From Peribacillus saganii (GTDB lineage Bacteria > Bacillota > Bacilli > Bacillales > DSM-1321), in NCBI RefSeq assembly GCF_003429095.1, contig NZ_QVTE01000031.1:1-64000 (forward strand): a stretch of 64,000 nucleotides of DNA. The letters run 5' to 3'. Every line of letters begins with the position of its first letter. Positions within the stretch are counted from its first letter, which is position 1. Under the pieces are notes generated by a model. The model was not told the origin of the DNA. It did no database searches and was given only the letters and a program-made list of their open reading frames with translations. The position numbers and the translations under genes were made by a program. This document shows positions 63,906 to 64,000 of the stretch, in pieces.

Positions 63906-64000
63906 TTACGGCTGCTTCTTTAACATTGTAGGCCAAATGATTCTTAATTCGTCACCCGGGCTAAGTATGTCGTGGAAACCGGTTTCCTCGTTATTTTTAA
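63906..64000 (-). CDS. 3' end of an unidentified gene (partial)
   Basis: Minus-strand open frame running off the window edge and ending with TAA at 63906-63908. The 30 visible residues read EETGFHDILSPGDELRIIWP and then TMLKKQP, with coding-like composition. Too little is visible to name the family. In B. subtilis a plus-strand aroA (DAHP synthase) follows ytxJ, so this is a different arrangement. Confidence 0.55.
   Translation of the reverse strand, partial: KNNEETGFHDILSPGDELRIIWPTMLKKQP

Overview
The window is chromosomal DNA of a spore-forming member of the Bacillaceae (Firmicutes). Gene content and order follow the Bacillus subtilis 'yt' segment (ytkD-ytl-ytm, pckA/metK, ytoA-ytpAB-ytqAB, leuS, ytwF, cse60, ytfP, ytgP, ythPQ, ytjP-dat-ytlPQR-amyX-ytmP-ytzH-trmB-ytnP-ytoP, ytpPQ-sftA-murC-ytxGHJ), as recalled from family knowledge rather than a search. 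Sporulation genes (cse60, sftA), an S-box metK leader, a T-box leuS leader and sigma-B, sigma-D and CcpN-type sites agree with this. The repeat families and several extra genes suggest a relative of the Cytobacillus/Mesobacillus type rather than B. subtilis itself; the genus is inference.

Layout. 1-420: possible IS3-like terminus and a decayed intergenic repeat. 421-5774: a DUF6154 gene, a small conserved protein, the Nudix enzyme YtkD, a divergent NMT1/SsuABC-like ABC importer (ytlDCA), a hydrolase (ytmA) and ytmB. 5775-6340: tandem structured repeats. 6408-10299: gluconeogenic pckA, opposite metK with its SAM riboswitch, a DCC thiol-disulfide gene between. 10474-15399: gamma-carbonic anhydrase-like YtoA, lysophospholipase ytpA with terpene synthase ytpB, ytqAB, ytzC. 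15939-24541: cupredoxin, T-box leuS, rhodanese, cse60, flavoprotein ytfP, lipid II flippase ytgP/murJ, pseudouridine synthase ytzG, regulator ytzE. 24865-30626: M48 peptidase-ankyrin fusion, ABC pair ythPQ, K+ channel, PepV. 30651-42485: dat, thpR, ytlQR, amyX, ytmP, ytzH, trmB, ytnP, ytzB, ytoP, a DUF84 NTPase.

42486-50690 is an accessory block between ytoP/DUF84 and ytpP (neighbours in B. subtilis by recall). It starts with three intergenic repeats and carries a secreted 5'-nucleotidase, a LysM-CAP protein, a frameshifted remnant, ChaB and a tight four-gene minus-strand operon: choline-kinase-like phosphotransferase, LicC-like cytidylyltransferase, archaeal-type glycerol-1-phosphate dehydrogenase homologue and CDP-alcohol phosphotransferase. 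Read together these look like a bacterial Kennedy-type route from a phosphorylated alcohol through a CDP-alcohol to a lipid or polymer headgroup. This is the best candidate here for an undescribed system.

50690-64000: ytpP, ytpQ, a chemoreceptor with a near-consensus sigma-D promoter lying where ytpR would be expected, sftA with an internal duplication, nicotinate phosphoribosyltransferase, murC, an M29 aminopeptidase, the ytxGHJ operon behind a near-consensus sigma-B promoter, and the 3' end of an unidentified minus-strand gene.

Two intergenic repeat families are spread through the window. Family 1 (about 150-290 bp, at least eleven full, decayed or collapsed copies) has imperfect terminal inverted repeats and modular hairpins whose stems covary between copies. 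Family 2 (about 115 bp, two copies) is distinct.
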